A DNA stretch of 64,000 bases, from contig CANJKZ010000932.1 of assembly GCA_947471745.1 (NCBI GenBank), positions 806,001 through 870,000 of the forward strand, read 5' to 3'. Shown in pieces: positions 34,646-45,841 of the stretch. Source of the stretch: Closterium sp. Naga37s-1. Its lineage: Eukaryota > Streptophyta > Zygnematophyceae > Desmidiales > Closteriaceae. The translations under genes and the position numbers were made by a program. Under the pieces are notes generated by a model, which saw nothing but the letters and a program-made list of their open reading frames with translations, was not told the origin of the DNA and searched no databases. Within the stretch, counting starts at the first letter, position 1; each line of letters starts with the position of its first letter.

Positions 34646-37600
34646 ATGGCTGGACCTGAGGAAAGGGGTGGCAGAGGTGCTGGTGGCAGTGGAGAAGCTC
34701 AAGCTCAAGGCCAACCCCGTGATTCAGCCATGGCGCCCATGCAACCAAGTCTTGGCCCACCTAGGGATGAGCCTAGGGTGTTTGGGCTTGACAAGTTCAA
34801 CGGTGACAACTTTGCTGAATGGTCCTTCAAGATGGAGAACATCTTTGACCACTATGACCTGCTGGAGGTGATGGAAGGAACGGAGAAGCGCCCCGAGAAC
34901 GACCCGGAGAAGAGCCCGTGGGTGCGGAAGAGCGCACAAGGCTATCTCTTACTTGGGCAAGCGTTGGGGAGCAGTCAGATCCGTCACATCAAGCCATTCC
35001 AGCGTGAACCAGAGAAAGGACCAAAGGCATGGGCTGCTCTCAAGGGTGTACATGCTCCTGCAACAGCGGCGGTAGCGGTGGTGTTGGAACGGCAAATGGC
35101 GGCACTACGAATTGAAGAAGACGAAGCGGTTGAAGAAGGGGTGCAGAAATTCTTCGACTTGTTGACGCGGCTTGAGGGAGCTGATTTGAACTACAGTGAG
35201 CTCCAAAAGAAGACCAAGTTGCTGGCCTTACTCCCAGAGTCATGGTCCTCGCTCATCATCAACCTTAATCGCGACTTGCCCCGCCTCTCGCTTGAAGCCG
35301 TGAAGCGAGCTATCCTTCAAGAGGATTTCCGCCGCCGTGAGTTGGCGAGTGCGGATGGCGCTGGGGCAGCGAGCATCGGCCGTGGATATGGTCGAGGAAG
35401 AGGCAGAGGACGAGGGGGAGGAAGGTTTGGTGGCAGCAACTTTGGCGGAGGCCGCAGGAGTGGCGGTTACGACAGCGACGACAAGAGCTACGGACGCGGT
35501 CGCGGCCGATTCGACGGCGAGTGTCACTATTGCCACAAGAGCGGACACATGTGGCGCGACTGCTACAAACTCCCTGATGGTTGGACCCCTGCTCAAGGCC
35601 AAGAGGGTAGAGGAGCAGGAGGAGGGAGAGGACGAGGCCGTGGAGGCCGTGGCGGTCGCGGTGGCGGAGCTGCAAACATGAAGAGCGGAGACAACGACAA
35701 GGACCCGAGCGACGATCGATACCCGGGTCTATTCTACTTCGTGTCGACGCAAGTACCGGCTGGTCCAGAGAAGGATGAAGGCTTTGAGGAGCCAGCAGCT
35801 GTGGGGAAGGTGACCCTACACCCCCTGGACTATTGGGTGATTGATAGTGGCGCTACCTATAGCATGACACCTCGCCCGGACTTGCTCACCGAACTCGAGC
35901 CGTCACCGGTGAAGCATGTCACATCGGCTTTGGGGCAGCGAGCAGAGGTGAAAGGCATGGGCAAGGCCATGTTCAAGGGTGCTGATGGGAAGATGGTGGG
36001 CCTCAAGAACGTGCTTTGGGTGCCCAGCCTTGCTGCAAACCTGATTTCCGTGCGGCGGTTGGCAAAGGCCGGCATGGACACGAACTCGAAGGGAGCCAAG
36101 ACCTACACCGCAAGGCTTGGCGATCGAATTCTTTGGGACCTTCATGAGGACAGGGATGTCTACAACGAGATGTGGCAGATCCCAGTGGTCCCTATGCCTA
36201 AGGAGAGGCAAGTGGCAGCAAGCATCAGCACCAAGGATGGAGCGGTCGGTAGCGACGATGGCGCGAACGGTCGCGCTAAGGAGAATGAGCTCAAGAAGAG
36301 CAAACCTGGAGGGACCAGCAAGTTCAGTGAACCTAAGGAGAGTGGTGCAGCAACCAAGGAGCAGCAAAAGGGTGAGGAGAACCCAGAGGCAGCAGCGGAG
36401 GAGGACTACGGAGAGAGTATGTGGGGCGCTATTGCGAGCGCGGCATTCTCCAATCCAACTTCGGCTACGGGGGAGTGTGATTGGCTCACCTTGCATCGGC
36501 GCATGGGGCATGTGGCCCTGCCCATCTTGCAGCAGCTAGTGAAGAATGAGATGGTTGCTGGCATACGTGTGAAGGGGGAGCCCGATGAGGTGCTTGGCTG
36601 CCCGACGTGCATTCAAGCCAAGTTCACCCGGTTTCCGTTCCCTAGTTCGGAGGCAACGGCAAAGGCACCGCTTGATGAGGTGGTGATGGACGTGGTGGGC
36701 CCCCTGAAGCTTGGAGCTGCTGGAGCTGAGTATTTTCTCACCATTGTCGACGTCTACACCCGCATGACTTGGGTGTACGTGCTGGCCAAGAAGAGCGACA
36801 TGGCTGAAACGTTGAAGACGGATTGGTTCCCGATGGTGGAGCGGCAACAAGACCGTCTAGTCAAGTCAATCCGCACCGATCGAGGGGGAGAGTTCCTGAG
36901 CAAGGAGTTTGGGTTGTGGCTGAAGAAGAATGGTATTCGGCACTCCCTCACCATGCCATACTCCCCTGCAATGAACGGCATCGCCGAGCGAGCGAACCGC
37001 ACAATCACGGAGGCGGCACGCGGGTTGCTCATTGAAGCCGGGCTACCCGACTATTTCTGGCCTGATGCGGTGCGGAGCGCGTGTGTGGCCAAGAACAGAG
37101 CCTTGACTCATGTGGGAGCAGACAAATGGGTGCCCTATATGGAGTGGCTAGGAAGGAAGCCAAAGGTGGATATGCTTCGGGTGTTCGGGTGCATGTGCAT
37201 GGCGCTCGTGCCTAAGCATCTTCGGCACAACAAGCTTGGTGCCAAGGCGGTGTGGGCCGTGCACTTGGGCATGGCTCAAAACAGCAAGGGATGGCTTCTT
37301 TGGGACCCATTCACCAAGAAGTTATTGGTGAGCAGGGACTGCAAGTTCATGGAGAACTTCATGTACAAGGATTGGAAGGCGGAGAATGAGGCGAAGATAG
37401 GCGTGCGGTTTGGGGAGGTGAAGAGTTCCGGTTTGGAGCATGTGGAGCTGCCTTTGGAGCTGAGCAGCGGCAGCACAACCACAAGGCAATCCTCCCTTGT
37501 GAATGGGGGAGAGGAGGCCAATGATGCAGAGGAAGAAGAGGAGGAGGTGCAGCAAGTGAGCGAGCGTGCACCGTCACTCCCTTCCCGTACTACGAGTGCT

Positions 37601-39415
37601 CCACGGATTCGAGCCACACCGCAGCAACGCCAAGGCCTTCAAGTCCCTGCAGCTGAGGAGGAAGGAAGGGGGAAGAGGAGAGTTCAACCCCCTAATAGGC
37701 TGACCTATGATGCGCCGGGAAAGCAGGGCAAGACAGCCCTGGCCGGAGCGGCAATGATGGTCGGAGACGACGAGGAGAGTGACTACGAGGAGTGTGCCTT
37801 CGCGTTCTTCTCTCCGGTGGAGATGCCGGGAGAACCAGCAACTCTCAAGGAGGCTTTGGAGAGTAGTGATGCTGAGGAGTGGAAGAAGGCCATGGAGAGT
37901 GAGCTGAAGAGCATCGAGGAGAATGACACGTTTGAATTGGTGGAGCTACCGGAGGGGCGTACGGCGATAACGTCCAAGTGGCTCTTCAAAATCAAGTCGG
38001 ATGCCGACGGCAAGATCGAGCGCTACAAGTCTAGGCTTGTAGCCAAGGGGTACCAGCAGAAGGAGAAGGTGGACTATAAGGAGCTGTTTGCCCCTGTGGT
38101 GAAGCCGACGACGCTGCGAACCCTATTCGCGGGAGCCGCCATCAAAGGATGGGTAGTAAAGCAAATGGACATCGTAACGGCATTCCTTAACGGCATCCTT
38201 GAGGAGGAGATTTTTATGGCGCAGCCAGAGGGGTTTGATGATGGTAGTGGCAGAGTGTGGAAGCTGAAGAAGGCCCTCTATGGGCTGAAGCAGGCCCCTA
38301 GGCAATGGTACATGAAGCTGCGCGAAGTGTTGGAGGGGATCGGCTTCACTCCTTCAACGGCCGATCACTCCTTGTTCATGCTTGGCGAGGGGGAGCAGAG
38401 GAGTTTCATGGTGGTTTATGTGGATGACATCCTCATTTTCTCACCCTCTTCTGACCTTGTGAAGGAGGTGATGCTGAAGCTTCAAAACAAGTTCAAGTGC
38501 AAGGCCCTTGGTGACGTGAGCTTCTACCTTGGGCTCCACATCGAACGAGATGTGGAGAAGCGGTGCATGCGGGTGCATCAACGAAAGTACCTGGAGGCAT
38601 TGGCTGCCAAGTTTGGGCAGAGTGAAGGCCATGTGGCTACACCCTTTCCCTCTGGGTTCAAGTGTGTGAAGGGACCAGAGGAGGAGAGCGTTGGTGAAGA
38701 GGAGAGGCGCCGATTTCACTCGTTGGTGGGCAGCCTCATGTATGCGGCGGTAAACACCCGACCGGACGTCGCGTTTGCTACCGGGCAGCTGGCTAGGGTT
38801 GTGCAATGCCCTAATGAGGAGCAGGTAGCAGCTGGAATGAGGGTGGCCAAGTATCTTGGCCAAACACCGACCGTTGGGCTGCAATACTCGGCGGCGGCAC
38901 AAAGGCGCCAAAAGGGCGCGGATGGTGTTGAACCCGGGCGTTTGTTCCTCACCGCCTACTCGGATGCTTCATATGCATCAGAACCAGAGGACATGAAAAG
39001 TGTGGGAGGCTTCATATGCTGTGTTGGTGGAGGCCCAACTGCTTGGGAGAGCAAGAAGCAGGTTGACCAAGCTTTGAGCTCGGTGGAGTCCGAGTACATG
39101 GCACTCTTCCGTGCCGTACGGGAGATTGTGTGGCAGCGGCGTTTGTTGGCTGAATTGGGGGAGGAGCAGCAAGGACCTACCCCACTGTACTGTGACAGCC
39201 AGGGTGCCATTGCTCTTGCTAAGAACCCTGTGTTGCATGGACTCACGAAGCACATGAGGGTGAAGTGGCATTGGACGAGGAGCATGGTAACCGCGGGTGA
39301 AGTTGAGTTGCGCTACGTGAAGACCACGGGGCAGCCGGCTGACATGATGACCAAGAGGCTGGTGGAGCAGCAGCATTGGAAGTGTTGCAAGCTGGCTGGG
39401 ATGGCTCTGAACTGA
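34646..39415 (+). CDS. Copia family A gag-pol polyprotein
   Basis: I chose ATG 34646 (about 1589 residues) because it follows the primer site and begins the same peptide seen in A2. Upstream codons in the frame belong to E and the LTR. Domains: UBN2-type gag (about 30-240), Arg/Gly-rich segment, CCHC zinc knuckle Cys-X2-Cys-X4-His-X4-Cys (about 293-306), protease with Asp-Ser-Gly-Ala (about 399), pre-integrase His-Arg-Arg-Met-Gly-His (about 617), integrase core with Thr-Asp-Arg-Gly-Gly-Glu-Phe (about 744), acidic linker, reverse transcriptase with Tyr-Val-Asp-Asp-Ile (about 1259), and RNase H with Ser-Asp-Ala-Ser-Tyr (about 1440) and Glu-Ser-Glu-Tyr. The length fits a full copia polyprotein. 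Part of a fossil element. Confidence 0.92.
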   Translation: MAGPEERGGRGAGGSGEAQAQGQPRDSAMAPMQPSLGPPRDEPRVFGLDKFNGDNFAEWSFKMENIFDHYDLLEVMEGTEKRPENDPEKSPWVRKSAQGYLLLGQALGSSQIRHIKPFQREPEKGPKAWAALKGVHAPATAAVAVVLERQMAALRIEEDEAVEEGVQKFFDLLTRLEGADLNYSELQKKTKLLALLPESWSSLIINLNRDLPRLSLEAVKRAILQEDFRRRELASADGAGAASIGRGYGRGRGRGRGGGRFGGSNFGGGRRSGGYDSDDKSYGRGRGRFDGECHYCHKSGHMWRDCYKLPDGWTPAQGQEGRGAGGGRGRGRGGRGGRGGGAANMKSGDNDKDPSDDRYPGLFYFVSTQVPAGPEKDEGFEEPAAVGKVTLHPLDYWVIDSGATYSMTPRPDLLTELEPSPVKHVTSALGQRAEVKGMGKAMFKGADGKMVGLKNVLWVPSLAANLISVRRLAKAGMDTNSKGAKTYTARLGDRILWDLHEDRDVYNEMWQIPVVPMPKERQVAASISTKDGAVGSDDGANGRAKENELKKSKPGGTSKFSEPKESGAATKEQQKGEENPEAAAEEDYGESMWGAIASAAFSNPTSATGECDWLTLHRRMGHVALPILQQLVKNEMVAGIRVKGEPDEVLGCPTCIQAKFTRFPFPSSEATAKAPLDEVVMDVVGPLKLGAAGAEYFLTIVDVYTRMTWVYVLAKKSDMAETLKTDWFPMVERQQDRLVKSIRTDRGGEFLSKEFGLWLKKNGIRHSLTMPYSPAMNGIAERANRTITEAARGLLIEAGLPDYFWPDAVRSACVAKNRALTHVGADKWVPYMEWLGRKPKVDMLRVFGCMCMALVPKHLRHNKLGAKAVWAVHLGMAQNSKGWLLWDPFTKKLLVSRDCKFMENFMYKDWKAENEAKIGVRFGEVKSSGLEHVELPLELSSGSTTTRQSSLVNGGEEANDAEEEEEEVQQVSERAPSLPSRTTSAPRIRATPQQRQGLQVPAAEEEGRGKRRVQPPNRLTYDAPGKQGKTALAGAAMMVGDDEESDYEECAFAFFSPVEMPGEPATLKEALESSDAEEWKKAMESELKSIEENDTFELVELPEGRTAITSKWLFKIKSDADGKIERYKSRLVAKGYQQKEKVDYKELFAPVVKPTTLRTLFAGAAIKGWVVKQMDIVTAFLNGILEEEIFMAQPEGFDDGSGRVWKLKKALYGLKQAPRQWYMKLREVLEGIGFTPSTADHSLFMLGEGEQRSFMVVYVDDILIFSPSSDLVKEVMLKLQNKFKCKALGDVSFYLGLHIERDVEKRCMRVHQRKYLEALAAKFGQSEGHVATPFPSGFKCVKGPEEESVGEEERRRFHSLVGSLMYAAVNTRPDVAFATGQLARVVQCPNEEQVAAGMRVAKYLGQTPTVGLQYSAAAQRRQKGADGVEPGRLFLTAYSDASYASEPEDMKSVGGFICCVGGGPTAWESKKQVDQALSSVESEYMALFRAVREIVWQRRLLAELGEEQQGPTPLYCDSQGAIALAKNPVLHGLTKHMRVKWHWTRSMVTAGEVELRYVKTTGQPADMMTKRLVEQQHWKCCKLAGMALN

Positions 39416-39456
39416 GAGAGCAACATATCCTAAGGCCAACAATCCGAGGGGGAGTT

Positions 39457-40275
39457 TGTTGGTGCAACCCTACGGTTTGCACTCGGCTTGTTGTCCGTGT
39501 GCGTGAATGTGTGTGTGTATGGAATGGTATGAGGGCATGGGATAATATATTTTTCATGCTTATAATTGTGTGTGAATGTTGAGTCATGATGTCGAGTGTG
39601 TGTGTCGAGTCAATAGCGAGTTATCGCTAGACGCGTGTTACGCGGTCGTTTGTGTCTCGCGCGCGGTTTCTATTTTGTCGTGCGCGGTTTCTATTTTGTC
39701 CTGTGTCGAACGTTCGGCGTGTCGCAGGTGTGTGCAGCAGACCCATCAAGAACTCAAGGATGAGTTTGTGATGAAGAGCCCGAGCCTTGGTGTCAAGCCT
39801 CAAGTGATTTCGAAGCTTGCCAAAAGGGTACACCTCAAGATATTGAAGATAGTTACATTACTTTGTGTAGTGTAACATTTCACTTGGTGTAGGCCCTAGT
39901 GAAGGGTAGTTTCGAGACCCTTCGTGGTTGGGGACAGTGTGGCACTGTTCCACATCACTGTACCTCGGCTCTTGGGGTTTGTAGGAGCTGGGAGTCATTC
40001 CCAACTCGTAACTCTTCCTATCTTGTGTTCTAAGACTATAGTGGCTGCCATAGTACCGTTCGTTCAAACCGACGCTGTGTCGTCAATTCTTTATCAAATC
40101 GTGCAATCTAAATTGATAATTGTAGACGACGTGAAGACGCTCCAGATCCAATTTGAATCAAGTCATTTGCAGCTGTGAGCAGAACGCTATCAACGTTTGA
40201 AGCCGCTGTGCAGAAATCCGTCTGTGCTCTCTATCTTTCGTTTTAGGCACATTCAAGCCTATTGTGACTATAACA
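39457..40275 (+). repeat. Right LTR of A1
   Basis: 819 bp, the same length as the A2 LTR at 46740-47558 and nearly identical to it in reverse orientation. Confidence 0.92.
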
Positions 40276-43200
40276 GGTACCTGCAGGAAACGAGCCAGTG
40301 AAGCCAGGTGAGCGGCGCAGCTAGATCTCCTCGTGCAGACTGCCTTGCAGGAAAGCTGTGCTGAAGTCCAGAGAGTGCAACTCGTAGTCACACTGAGCAG
40401 CGACATGCATCAACACCCGAAGAGTAGTCATCTTCGGGGTGGGGGAGAAGGTCTGGAAGTAGTCAACTCCCTGTCACTGACTGAAGCCTCGAGCAACGTA
40501 GCGCGCCTTGAAGGCAGGCGGAGAACCCGGCGGCCGCTTCACCCTGAAAATCCACATGCCATCGACTATGTTCACCCCAGGTGGGGGAACCTCGTTGCCG
40601 TAGGTGCATGTGGACTTCCAGGATGCCATCTTGGCATCCATGGCTGCTTGCCACTGAGAGGAGTACGGACCCGTAATTGCCTCTGCATAAGAGCGCGGGG
40701 TCGGGATGTCTGGAGCATCCGGGTCTCCCTCAGGGGCAAGCAACATGGAAGCGAAACGAGGTATAGCAGTTGCAAGACACTCAAAGTCCTCCTGCCTGTC
40801 CTCAAGGACGTCCGTGCCAAGAGCACACTCACCCCCGACGGACGGAGGACTGGCAGACACAGACTCAGCAACTAGAGCAGTGGCGTAGTCAAGACGGCAG
40901 GCAGCAGCAAAGTCAAGCAGCTCAGCAACTAGAGCAGACGCAGCAGAAGACTCAAAGGAAGGGTCAGTGACAGCAGTGGCGAGGAGACGAGAGACAGTGG
41001 GGCTAGCAATACGAGCGCGGTCAGACGCAGGGTCAGGGACCTCAGGAAGAGAGGACTCAGGAGGAGCAAGCAGAGGAACACGTAGTGGAACAGAGGAAGG
41101 ACGGAGCGCCATAGCGTGCGTGCCGGGGACAGGAGGAGGACGCGAACGAGGAGCGCGACGAGCAGTGCGAACATGCGAGACAGTACGAGACGCGGTCTCA
41201 CGACGCTCTGTAAGACCGCCGGACTGCTCAGTGTAAGGAGAGGGAGCAGGCAGTGGGGAGGCTGGCTGTAACGCCGGCTGCGATTGGTCAGGCGGTGGAC
41301 ACAGTAAGGGAGGAGTAAGGCTAGTAGAAGACAGGACACCAAGAACCTGCTGAAGCACGGGAACGAAGTACAGTCGCGGCCGCACAGTGCCTCCAGCACC
41401 TTTAGCGCCAGGGTCAACAGCTCCAGCTCCTGCAGCTCCAGTGCCTCCCGCGCCAGTGCCTCCAACTCCAGCTCCTCCAGCTCCAGCGCCAGCTCCACCA
41501 GCGCAAGAGCCTCCAGCTCCAGCAGCTCCAGGCTCCGTAGGGTCTCCAGCTCCAGCGCCCCCAACACCGCTAGTCCCGGCAGCTCCAGGTCCCCTGGTAC
41601 GAGCACCTCCAGGACCAGTAGCCGCAGTACCTCCAGTACCATCAGCTCCAGCAGTAACTCCAGCACCTCCACCTCCAGTGTCTCTAGCGCCTCCAGCTCC
41701 GGGAGCTCCACTCCGAAGGCGCGCGCTCCGAACAAGCCACTCACGCAGCTACTGTGGAGACAATTGCGGCGAAGCACCAGCTGGACCTCCAGACGAAGCA
41801 GCACCCCTAGGCTCAGCACCCCTAGACTCCGCACCCTCCGAGTCAGCACCCCCAGGCTCAACACCCTCAGGCTCAACACCCCCAGGCTCCTCACCCCTAG
41901 GCGCAGCACCCCAAGACCCAGCACCCTCAGACCCCGCACCCCCCGGCTCCGCACCCCCAGACGCAGCACCCCAGACGCAGCACCCCCAGACGTAGCACCC
42001 CCAGACACAGCTACCTCGACAGGCGCAGTACCACGGAGAGGGTCTATCTGAGACACACCGGAGGGAGCAGGACCCTGGGGCGGGAGGGGGTCTACCGGAG
42101 GGGGACCGGGAGCAAGGAAGAGCGGCGGGGGCGGGGGAGGGGCAGAGCGGTAGGGGAAGAGACGGTAGAAGGGAACCGACTCGTCGAACGTGCCGTCCTA
42201 AGACGGGAGGACACGGCGCGAGGTGGGGTGGTAAAACTGCCAGCCAGGCGCGTCAGGGACTAAAGCCAAGGAAGACGCAATGGATAGCATGGGCAGAGAG
42301 CTTGTCCGCGGACGTATCGCGAACAAAGGCACGAGAACCCCAGACCCGGAACACCGACGCATCGCCAACCTCCCCCGTCCAACACAATGTGGGCGAGGTC
42401 TCCGGTTAGGAGACACGCAGCGTACCGGACCGCAAACGGCCACAGAAAATGGGTAGCAGCCGCATGGATCATGGAGGTACGAGCGACCTCCATGACTAAG
42501 CCAATGCGGCGCTCAGAAATCCCATTTTGCTGAGGGGAGTCCGGAAGTGTGAACGACTGGAGAATGTCCTCCCCACGACAAAAGTCCCGCAAGAGGTTGG
42601 AGGAGAACTCACCACCTCTGTCAGAGTGCAAACGCAGGACAGGAAGGTCCTGACGGAACCGCTTGCGGAGCTGGAGACGGACTGTGCGGATCCAAGGGAT
42701 TAAGACATCAACAACCTCACCCTTGCTGGGCAAGGGGAAGACGGTGGTGTACCGCATGTAGTCGTCAACTACCATCAGAAAGTAGCGCTCGCGGCCCTGT
42801 CTACTGACGCGGGCTGGGCCCCACACATCCATGTGGAGAGTTTGCAGGGGAGCAGACGCAGCTACCTGAGGAGGCTCGGTAGCGAGTGTGTACAGACTCG
42901 ACCCTGGCCGACGAGTGAACGTGGCCAGGTGACGCCCCGTCCGTGTGCACGTGCAGATCGACACACACTGACCCCCAGGAGTGGTGGTAGTGACCATCGC
43001 ATCCTGGAGGGCAGCTGTACTCACCAAGTTCGTAGAGAAGGAGGGGAGGTGAAGACCTGACAGTGAGCCGGACGGAACCGCCGGACACGGGAGGACAGTG
43101 GAGGAACGGGCAACGACCGGGCCCCCAGAGGGGTCAGCCAGTCTGACCGGGACAGGTGCAGAGAGAGGAGTGAGGGTGGTGCGGTCACGAAAGAAACAGC

Positions 43201-44659
43201 GCGAGGCGCGTGAGTCTAACGTGAAGGTGTGCAAGGCCTCAGCAGGTGCAGTACCAGGGAGAGTACCAGACTCACTAGCACCTAGAGCAGCACCCGCTAT
43301 ACCAGGGTCAGGTGGCACACATTGGTAACAGTCACCCTCAGCACTGGCAGACAAAGCATACATAGCAGACAGGATAACATCAAAGTCTAGGTCAAAGATA
43401 GCAACACCAGACCCAAGCAAATCTGACCAGCGAGGGCGCTCGACCTCGTCACCAAACTCAGCACGCCAGGCGTCGTCGAGGCGGGAGAAGCAGCGGTGCT
43501 GAGTGTGAAGCTTCCTGCATGTCTGACCAGCACGGACTTCCGTGCGAATGACATACGGGCAGCTATCACTACCCTCAGACGTCCCTCGCTGAAACAACCA
43601 CTCATGGAGCTGCTGGGGCGACTGGGTCTCGCTCCCACTCTGCTGCTGGCCACCTCCAGGGCCTCCACGCCGAGGTCCAGTCCTACCGCCACCAGTCCCA
43701 CAGCCTCCACTGCCGCCACTCCCACCGCTGCCTCCACCGCCACCACCAGAGCCCCCACTCCCGCCACCAGTCCCACCGCCACCACCACCTCCACTGCTGC
43801 CCCCACCACCATTCCCGCTGCCACCTCCACCACCACCACTGCCACCTCCACCACCCCTGCCACCCTTGCCCTTGCTGCTGCGGCGCTTCGCACTAGCAGA
43901 AGCAGCCCCGACGTCCTCAGCAACAGGGACGTCTGCAGCAGCAGCAGCAGAGGCGTAGGAGGGGGCAAGGGGGGAGGGGGAGCAGCCCTCAAAGAAGGGC
44001 GGTCACGGAGTGCCAGGAGCAGCACCTACAGCAACTGCACTAGTCTCAGCTGCGAGGAGATGCTGCTCGAGGAGGTCAACAGTGAGGGAGGTGGGGTCAA
44101 GGGAGAGAAAGTGGTCCCTGACAAAGCAAGAAGAGTCAGGGAGGCGAGTGACTATGAAGTAGAGGGTGATGAACATCGGGGGCTGGTTCCTGTCAAGGAA
44201 CTCAGCAAGGACGGTAGCGCAGTAGCGAGCGTCGCTGGTGGGCAGGTGGGAAACCAGGTCCTCTATTATGGCAAAAGCTGACAGCTCGGGGAACAGGTAG
44301 GACAGTAGCAGTCGGCCTAGAGCAGCAGTGGCAGGCGAGGAGTAGCGAGCGACTACAACGTCGTAGAATGCCTGTGCTGTCCTGTGCTGTCCTGTGCTGT
44401 CCGAAGTGAGCGCATTCGGCTAACGGCAGGTGGTTGCAAATGGCTAAGCGGGCAGCAGCGTCGCAAGTAAGCCACTGTGAGCGAGTCGCACTGTCAGCTG
44501 TGGCGGGAGGGGCAGTAGCGGCGCCTGACGCTAGGTCAAACAGCGAAACACTGTCCTTAGTATCGCTCAGTAGGTACAGCTGCAGATCGTCAAGCCACGT
44601 GTCAAACTGAATCGGTCTTCCTTCATTATCAAACGCGAGAACTCGAAGCGAAGCCATAG

Positions 44660-45690
44660 TTGTGCAGCATGCAGGAGCAGCAGTAGCAGCAAGAGCAGCA
44701 GCAGTAGCAGCAGTAGCAGTAGCAGCAGTAGCAGTAGCAACAGTAGCAGCAGTAGCAGTAGCAGCAGTAGCAGTAGCAGGGGCCGAGGGGCCGGGGGCCT
44801 AGGGACGCCGGGCCGCGGGGCCAGGTGCAAAGAGGGCCGTGAGGGGCCGAGGGGCCAAGTGGCCGAGGGGCCCAAGGGGCCAAGGGGCTTAGGGGCCTTG
44901 AGGCTGAGGTCCCGGGGGCCTAGGGGCCGAGGCTAGGGGCGACGGGGCCGAGAGGCCGAGGTTAGGGGCGACGGGTCGCGAGGGGCCGCGGCTAGGGGCG
45001 ACGGGGCGACGGGTCGCGAGGGGCCGAGGCTAGGGGTGACAGGGTGCCGGGGCCGTGGCTAGGGGCGACGAGTCGCGAGGGGCCGCGGCTAGGTGCGACG
45101 GGGCGACAGGTCGCGAGGGGCCGCGGGGCCGAGGCTAGGGATGACGGGGCCGCGGTTAGGGGCGATGGGGCCGAGGAGGCCGAGGCTAGGTGCGACGGGG
45201 CCGAGATGCCGAGGCTAGGGGCAGCGGGGCGACGTGGCCGCGGGGCCTGGGCCTAGGTTAGGGGGGGCGGGCCTACGCGTCGCGACGGGCCGCGGGGCCG
45301 AGACTAGGGGCGACGGGGCCGCGGCTAGGGGCGATGGGGCCGAGGGGCTGAGGCTTGGGGCGACGTGTCGCGAGGGGCCACGGTGCCGAGGCTAGGGGCG
45401 ATGGGGCCGCGGCTAGGGGTGACGGGGCGACGGGTCGCGAGGGGCCACGGCTAGGGGGGACGGGGCCGAGGGGCAGCGGCTAGGGGCGACGGGGCCAAGG
45501 GGCCGAGGCTAGGGGCGACGGGGCGACGTGGCCGCGGCTAGGGGCGACGGGCCGAGGGTCCGGGCTAGGGGCGACGGGCGACGCCAAGGGGCGACGGGCC
45601 TAAGGGCGACGGGCCGAGCTAGGGGGCCTACGGGTCGCGAGGGTGGCTAGCAGGGTAGCAGGTGGTGGGCAAAAAAAAAACGGTCCTAGA
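44660..45690 (-). repeat. Repetitive leader of E
   Basis: Two arrays: an AGCAGT/AGC run (about 44683-44783) and a GC-rich array of units like GGGGCGACGGGGCCGAGGCT (about 44790-45640). A short homopolymer (A10 at 45671-45680) separates the array from the primer site. Leu-rich open frames here are artefacts. Confidence 0.8.
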
Positions 45691-45710
45691 AGGGACCTGC
45701 TCTGAAACCA

Positions 45711-45841
45711 TGTCAGAATGATGAACGAGAATGAATGAACTAGCAAAGAGTTGGGTACAAGTACTAACCCTAAATGGGTTGTACCCCTTATGGGCCACCC
45801 CACTACAGTCTACAGAATGTAAGCTATATATAAGCTTGACA
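45711..45841 (-). repeat. 5' LTR of E
   Basis: 131 bp between TGTCAGAATG and AGCTTGACA. On the minus strand it is followed by TGGTTTCAGAGC, the primer site. Confidence 0.9.

Larger units (their letters stand above)
34561..40275 (+). mobile_element. Copia family A copy A1, inserted in E, coding region looks whole
   Basis: The right LTR is 39457-40275 (819 bp, TGTTGGTGCA...CTATAACA) after a purine tract (GAGGGGGAG, about 39447-39454). The left end shows 52 bp (34561-34612) identical to the end of the right LTR, directly followed by a Met-tRNA primer site (TGGTATCAGAGC at 34615-34626). Both flanks are family B reverse transcriptase of E. No clear target-site duplication is visible. The gag-pol frame is uninterrupted. 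The right LTR is nearly identical to that of A2, so the copy is probably young. Confidence 0.9.
33241..45841 (-). mobile_element. Copia family B copy E, inserted in F, host to A1
   Basis: LTRs 33241-33372 (3') and 45711-45841 (5'), differing at about six positions. The flanks are GACAT (33236-33240) and GAAAT (45842-45846), a near-perfect 5-bp duplication in F. On the minus strand the parts are: primer site (45695-45710), repetitive leader (44660-45690), gag from 44657, Gly/Ser/Thr-rich segment, Cys/His motif (about 43500-43570), protease-like region (about 42980-43270), integrase (about 42280-42840), linker (about 41390-42050), reverse transcriptase (either side of A1) and RNase H (33602-34130). 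It has roughly five to ten breaks. Insertion order: F, then E, then A1. Confidence 0.85.

Noticed and set aside
39576-40178. Open frames of 84-99 codons repeated near 40000, 47000 and 52700
   Set aside because: They lie entirely inside family A LTRs, so their conservation reflects LTR copies, not genes.
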